From: Limisphaerales bacterium
GTDB lineage: Bacteria; Verrucomicrobiota; Verrucomicrobiae; Limisphaerales; UBA11358
NCBI GenBank assembly: GCA_003152145.1
Contig: PLZL01000113.1
Span: 1-10,130, forward strand
DNA: 10,130 nt
Direction of reading: 5' to 3'
Shown here: positions 6,535 to 10,130 of the stretch, one piece after another
Numbering within the stretch: position 1 is the first letter of the stretch
Layout: every line of letters starts with the position of its first letter
Notes under the pieces: generated by a model
What the model was told of the DNA's origin: nothing
Databases searched by the model: none
Seen by the model: the letters and a program-made list of their open reading frames with translations, nothing else
Program-made: the position numbers and the translations under genes

Positions 6535-8142
6535 ATGAGCAGAACCTGGTTCAGCCTCACTCTGTCATTGGTGACCGCCTTTGCAGCCACTGGCCTCTCA
6601 CACACTTACTATGTCTCATCCGCGGGAAATGACAATAACTCTGGCCGTTCGCCAGGAACCGCATGGAAGACCCTTGAGCGGGTCAACCGCGATGCTTTTC
6701 AGGCCGGCGACGCCATCTTGTTCAAGGCTGGCGATGTCTGGAAGGGACAGTTGCGCCCGCTGGGCTCGGGTGCGGCCGGCAAGCCGATACGCATCGATCG
6801 CTATGGCCAAGGCCCGTTGCCCGTCATCAATTTCGGGGACGCCACGGGTGCCGGCTTGAAATTATCCAATCAGGAATGGTGGCAAATCCTTAACCTTGAA
6901 ATCACGAGCGGCGCACCGCCCGAACCGGGTCAGGGACGCGCGGGAATCGCCGTGCTCGCCGAAGGCCCCGACAGTCACACCGGCCACATCATGATCGGCA
7001 ATTGTTACCTTCACGACATCTGGGGTCAGCTTGGTGGCACCGGCACTTTCACCGGCTACAGCAGCGCGGGGATTTATGTCGGCCCGCTCATGGGCCGGGG
7101 CAGAACCAATGCGGCCAGTGCTGATTATATTTTGGTGGAGAGTAATCACATCGAACGGATTGACCGTTGCGGCATCATCGTCGTGCGGGTGCACACGAAC
7201 ATCGTCGTCCGCGCCAACGTCATGGAAGACCTCGGCGGCGACGGCATCATGATGAGCGGCTGCGTGTGCGGGTTGATGGAACACAATATTGCCAAACGCA
7301 CCTGCATGAGCACCGGGGACACCAATGTCGTGATTGCCGCCGGGCGCTACAATCCCCATTCAGCAGCGATGTGGATTCAAAACTGTTCCGACACGGTGAT
7401 GCAATTCAACGAGGTTTATGACACCGGCCGGCAACCGGGCAACGGCGACGGCGAGGCCTATGACTTCGATTTCTATTGCAGCAATTGCATCGCCCAATAC
7501 AACTACAGCCGGAACAACCACGGTCTGCTGCTCATCATGGACCGGGCCATCCGCAACATCGCCCGCTACAACGTCAGCGAGAATGACCAATCCCACCTCA
7601 TTGAGATGCACGGCACGATCGCCGAGGGCAATCTCGTCAACAACAACGTCTTCTACGTGGATTACGGAATGGCCGACATCACCTTTTACATGGGCATGAC
7701 CGAAATTGACGACACAAACAAAAGCTTGATGGGCGCAGATTGCCGGAACAACATCTTTTATGCCACCGGCCAGGGCCGGTTCCGCACCGTCTACACCTAT
7801 GGAAGCGCCTTGGAGAGAAAGTATCTGGATGCGGTGAAGCTTCCCCCTCCGGCGCCCGGCGCATTATTTTTTCACAACTGGTATTTCGGCCCCTGGTTGA
7901 ACGGTCTGCCCGACGATCCGGAAATGCGGCAGGGCGACCCCATGTTCGTGGCGCCCGGCAGCGGCGGGATGGGGCTGGCAACGCTGGGCGGCTACAAACT
8001 GCGCCCCGAATCCCCCTGCATCCGTGCCGGGTTGCCGGTTGCAGACAATGGCGGCCGGGATTTTTACACGAATCCGCTACCACACGGCGCTCTTTCCTTC
8101 GGCGTCTTCGAACCGTCGGCCCCGGTAAACCGGAAACATTGA
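6535..8142 (+). CDS. Secreted right-handed parallel beta-helix protein (pectate-lyase-like fold)
   Basis: From the ATG at 6535 the product has 535 residues; a GTG at 6487 would add 16 basic residues ahead of the signal and is less likely. Residues 1-22 form a signal peptide (MSRTWFSLTLSLVTAFAATG). The mature start YYVSSAGNDNNSGRSPGTAW followed by FQAGDAILFKAGDVW is the hallmark N-terminus of extracellular parallel beta-helix proteins. Repeated helix rungs run from about 105 to 415 with typical N-rich turns (MIGNCYLHDI, ILVESNHIERID, IVVRANVMEDL, AQYNYSRNNHG, RNNIFYATG). The C-terminus (GDPMFVAPG ... GGYKLRPESPCIRAG ... DNGGRDFYTNPLPHGALSFG) is the cap found in many such proteins. The family includes polysaccharide lyases and glycosidases, but I cannot pick out catalytic residues, so the substrate is unknown. 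It is divergent from the 4498-6066 gene. Confidence 0.85.
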   Translation: MSRTWFSLTLSLVTAFAATGLSHTYYVSSAGNDNNSGRSPGTAWKTLERVNRDAFQAGDAILFKAGDVWKGQLRPLGSGAAGKPIRIDRYGQGPLPVINFGDATGAGLKLSNQEWWQILNLEITSGAPPEPGQGRAGIAVLAEGPDSHTGHIMIGNCYLHDIWGQLGGTGTFTGYSSAGIYVGPLMGRGRTNAASADYILVESNHIERIDRCGIIVVRVHTNIVVRANVMEDLGGDGIMMSGCVCGLMEHNIAKRTCMSTGDTNVVIAAGRYNPHSAAMWIQNCSDTVMQFNEVYDTGRQPGNGDGEAYDFDFYCSNCIAQYNYSRNNHGLLLIMDRAIRNIARYNVSENDQSHLIEMHGTIAEGNLVNNNVFYVDYGMADITFYMGMTEIDDTNKSLMGADCRNNIFYATGQGRFRTVYTYGSALERKYLDAVKLPPPAPGALFFHNWYFGPWLNGLPDDPEMRQGDPMFVAPGSGGMGLATLGGYKLRPESPCIRAGLPVADNGGRDFYTNPLPHGALSFGVFEPSAPVNRKH

Positions 8143-8207
8143 TCCCCGCACCTTCTACTTCAGCCTTTGCTCTTGTCTCTGTTCCGTTTCCGGCACACAC
8201 TCACGGC

Positions 8208-8360
8208 ATGCCGACGCTCATGCTAAGGCCAACGCGCAAGGCCGTCGCCGCCTATTACGATTCGCTCGCCAAATTCGCCAAGCTCGGCATCAAGCACGAA
8301 ACCGCCGTCCGCTCCGCCTTTCAGGAACTGCTCGAACACTGCGCCCCCCCAGCCATGTAG
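8208..8360 (+). pseudogene. N-terminal remnant of a type ISP/Eco57I-like restriction-modification enzyme
   Basis: This 50-codon frame reads MPTLMLRPTRKAVAAYYDSL, then AKFAKLGIKHETAVRSAFQE, then LLEHC, and stops soon after a run of seven C (8344-8350). The pattern 'AVAAYYDSLAKFA ... HETAVRSAFQELL' matches from memory the extreme N-terminus of large single-chain restriction-modification proteins (type ISP / Eco57I-like methylase-helicase fusions), which normally exceed 900 residues and continue with an endonuclease motif. None of that follows here: changing the C-run length opens other frames (one to the TGA ending at 8418), but none resumes the family sequence. So this is a truncated remnant, not a simple frameshift. 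The ATG at 8220 is an alternative start. No function is expected. Confidence 0.6.
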
Positions 8361-8393
8361 TTTGCTGTCGTCGCTTGACGGCCAGGCACAACT

Positions 8394-8418
8394 AAGGAAT
8401 CTTATGCGCCAGCGATGA
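8394..8418 (+). promoter_or_regulatory. Shine-Dalgarno and 4-codon leader ORF overlapping the next start (ATGA)
   Basis: AAGGA (8394-8398) lies five bases before an ATG at 8404 that opens a 4-codon ORF (Met-Arg-Gln-Arg). Its TGA overlaps the ATG at 8415 as ATGA. The ribosome binding site is better placed for the mini-ORF than for the large gene, 16 bases away, so ribosomes may reach the main start by terminating and re-initiating. Confidence 0.45.
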
Positions 8419-10022
8419 ATCAGAAACCTGCGTTGGATTGGTGTCTTGTCTTGCTTAAACCCCGCCGGTTATTGGTGATGTTGGTCGCGCTGCCATTGGC
8501 AGCGGCTGCCCTGCCGGTTTCCGCCCAGACCATCATCAAGAATTTTATGGGTGTGAATTTGACCGATGTGGATGGTCTGGGGAGCGGCGGAACGCCGCCG
8601 GATACCATGGGGGCGTCCGGCACGAATCAGTTTGTGGAATTTATCAACGGCGCCTTTGCGGTTTACAACAAGGCCGGCGTCCGGCAGTCCATGATCTCGG
8701 ACTCACAGTTCTGGCTGAATGCGGGCATCAGTGCAGCAACGATCGCAGCGGGATTGAGCGACACGCGAATCATTTACGATGCCGATAGCGGCCGCTGGTT
8801 TGCGTCCGAAGACACCGCGGACAACACCGGCAACAAGGTTCTGCTGGCCCGTTCGGATTCGTCCAATCCAAGCGGCACCTGGAAGGCGGTGAATTTCGCC
8901 GCCATTTCAGGCGGCTTTGATTTCGACACGCTGGCAGTGGATTCAACCGGCGTTTACATCGGTGCCAACGTCTTCGATAGTTTTGGCTTTTTTGCCGGGG
9001 TTTCATTCTTCTCGATTCCCAAATCGGATCTGATTGCCAGCACGCCGACGCTCGCCCGCATGACCCGCTTTGACAACCTGGACGACCAGATTTATGGTTT
9101 CGCGTTGCAGGGGGTCTGCAATCCCTCCACCGGGTCGGGCCACGGGGTGATCATTGCGATTGACAACGTCGCCTTCAATTACTTTGACCGCACCACCATC
9201 AACAATCCGGGCGCGGCGGGCGCGACGCTGGCCGCCACGGTGCGGATTTCCAACACCTATGATGGCGGCCCGGTTCCCGCCGCCCAGCCCGGTCGCGCAA
9301 CCTTGGACGCAGGCGACGACCGGTTCAGCGCCATGGTCCGCCAGTCGGGCGGCTATATTTTTATGGCCAATACTGTTCTTCAAGGCAGCCGCGATGCGGT
9401 CCACTGGCTGGTCTTGAACGAAACCAACAACGTCATTCTCGGCGAAGGGATTTTTAGCGACCCGAATTACGATTTTTACTATCCGTCCATCGCCGTCAAC
9501 AGCAAGGGGCAATTCCTCATGGCCTTCAACCGCTCCGGCTCCACGGCTCCCGCCGGCGACATTGGCATCTATGGCGCGGTGGGCAGCGTTAACGGTTCCA
9601 CGGTCACGATGGGAGCATCCTTCCTGATTCAAACGGGCGCCGTGAGTAATTTCACCTTGAGCTTTGATTCCGCTCCCTACCGCTGGGGCGATTACAGCAC
9701 GACGACGGTGGATCCGACGGATGACAACCTGTTCTGGACCATTCAGGAAATTCCCGTCTCGTCCACTTCATGGGGCACACAAATCACCCTCGTCTCCGTG
9801 GCCACCAACCGTCCGTCCCTCGCCCTCACCCGCGCCGGTTCCATGGTGAACCTCTCCTGGCCGTTGAGCACCGACCCCGCCTATGTCCTGCAATCCAGCA
9901 CGAATCTGAGCAACTCCGCGTTCTGGAGCACGATCACCAATGTTCCCGTTGTCAGCCTCAACCAGAACATTGTCACGCTGGCCCTCACCAACCATCCCAC
10001 CTATTTCCGGCTCAAGAATTGA
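8415..10022 (+). CDS. Secreted protein with 'PPDT' N-terminal motif and verrucomicrobial C-terminal module, function unknown
   Basis: The 535-residue product starts with a signal peptide (about 1-37; basic LLKPRRLL, then a hydrophobic core, with likely cleavage after PVSA). The mature N-terminus has TPPDTMGASGTNQFVEFING then FAVYNKAG, a motif recurrent in secreted beta-propeller-like proteins of soil and aquatic bacteria. The body (about 115-440) contains repeating beta-rich blades with aromatic/Asp motifs (RIIYDADSGRWFA, FDTLAVDSTGVYIGANVF, YYPSIAVNSKGQFLMAFNRS). The last ~70 residues form a separate beta domain (LSWPLSTDPAYVLQSSTNLS ... HPTYFRLKN) very common at the ends of Verrucomicrobia extracellular proteins, probably for sorting, attachment or ligand binding. 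No enzyme motif is seen. No terminator is evident after the stop. Confidence 0.75.
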   Translation: MNQKPALDWCLVLLKPRRLLVMLVALPLAAAALPVSAQTIIKNFMGVNLTDVDGLGSGGTPPDTMGASGTNQFVEFINGAFAVYNKAGVRQSMISDSQFWLNAGISAATIAAGLSDTRIIYDADSGRWFASEDTADNTGNKVLLARSDSSNPSGTWKAVNFAAISGGFDFDTLAVDSTGVYIGANVFDSFGFFAGVSFFSIPKSDLIASTPTLARMTRFDNLDDQIYGFALQGVCNPSTGSGHGVIIAIDNVAFNYFDRTTINNPGAAGATLAATVRISNTYDGGPVPAAQPGRATLDAGDDRFSAMVRQSGGYIFMANTVLQGSRDAVHWLVLNETNNVILGEGIFSDPNYDFYYPSIAVNSKGQFLMAFNRSGSTAPAGDIGIYGAVGSVNGSTVTMGASFLIQTGAVSNFTLSFDSAPYRWGDYSTTTVDPTDDNLFWTIQEIPVSSTSWGTQITLVSVATNRPSLALTRAGSMVNLSWPLSTDPAYVLQSSTNLSNSAFWSTITNVPVVSLNQNIVTLALTNHPTYFRLKN

Positions 10023-10130
10023 TTGCTTCCGCGTCTTCGCCTCCAGTTCTAACTGCGTGTGCAGTAATCCATCGCCGCTTTGGTCGCACCATTCAGTTCT
10101 GCGGTGTGACGAAACTTGGCTGCCGGAATG
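10023..10130. other. Downstream edge; imperfect hairpin, no gene seen
   Basis: No coding frame can be supported in the last 108 bases. GTCGCACC (10083-10090) and GGTGTGAC (10103-10110) could pair with one G-U pair across a 12-base loop, but no T-run follows on either strand, so it is not called a terminator. Confidence 0.3.

Noticed and set aside
6257..6538. 93-codon ORF ending in ATGA overlap with the beta-helix gene
   Set aside because: Unnatural composition, no domain, no ribosome site, and it spans the hairpin; kept only as a note in the intergenic entry.
6862..7359. 165-codon His/Ala/Asp-rich minus-strand frame
   Set aside because: Mirror of the beta-helix coding sequence; no independent support.
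9003..9632. 209-codon minus-strand frame opposite the last gene
   Set aside because: Gly/Ala/Val/Asp-rich antisense shadow of a high-GC coding region; the plus strand has a signal peptide and known C-terminal module.

Overview
The window looks like a chromosomal segment of a Verrucomicrobia-group bacterium (Limisphaerales/Pedosphaera-like). This rests on gene style rather than any marker gene. A secreted protein at the right end closes with a C-terminal module of the kind common in that group (a 'YVLQSSTNL' stretch, then a terminal 'YFRLKN'). The large anchored protein on the minus strand ends in an 'FRLAHGEYPGSLDAL ... LLYSVGWNETDDDG' domain, a type known from Verrucomicrobia and Planctomycetes paralogue families. 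The species cannot be named.

Left part (about 1-4400) reads as one end of an integrative mobile element. Moving leftward from a complete tRNA-Lys(CTT) gene (4413-4488) it contains: a tyrosine recombinase (3125-4333, minus); an intrinsic terminator for it (3076-3104) lying inside the 3' end of a convergent gene; a helix-turn-helix regulator (2398-3108, plus); a shared palindromic promoter/operator (2368-2395); an excisionase-like protein (2105-2326, minus); a tiny Pro-rich ORF (1943-2044, minus); and a two-domain replication-type protein (1129-1959, minus) whose linker DNA is full of short tandem repeats that could be an origin. Further left are a small charged helical protein that appears frameshifted (791-1108, plus) and the end of a multi-pass membrane protein that runs off the window (2-700, plus).

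The logic resembles a temperate-phage or phage-satellite switch: a repressor-like gene faces a xis/rep operon across a shared operator, with the integrase next to the attachment tRNA. No capsid, terminase or conjugation gene is visible, so satellite, plasmid-like and integrative-element readings all remain open. The element's far end is not in the window, and I saw no duplicate tRNA piece.

Right part (4489-10130) looks like resident chromosome: a membrane-anchored protein (4498-6066, minus), a 468-bp intergenic region with hairpins, a secreted parallel beta-helix protein of the pectate-lyase-like type (6535-8142, plus), a 50-codon remnant resembling the N-terminus of a type ISP/Eco57I-like restriction-modification enzyme (8208-8360, plus), and a secreted 535-residue protein (8415-10022, plus) preceded by a four-codon ORF that overlaps its start. 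I did not find CRISPR arrays, rRNA or insertion sequences.
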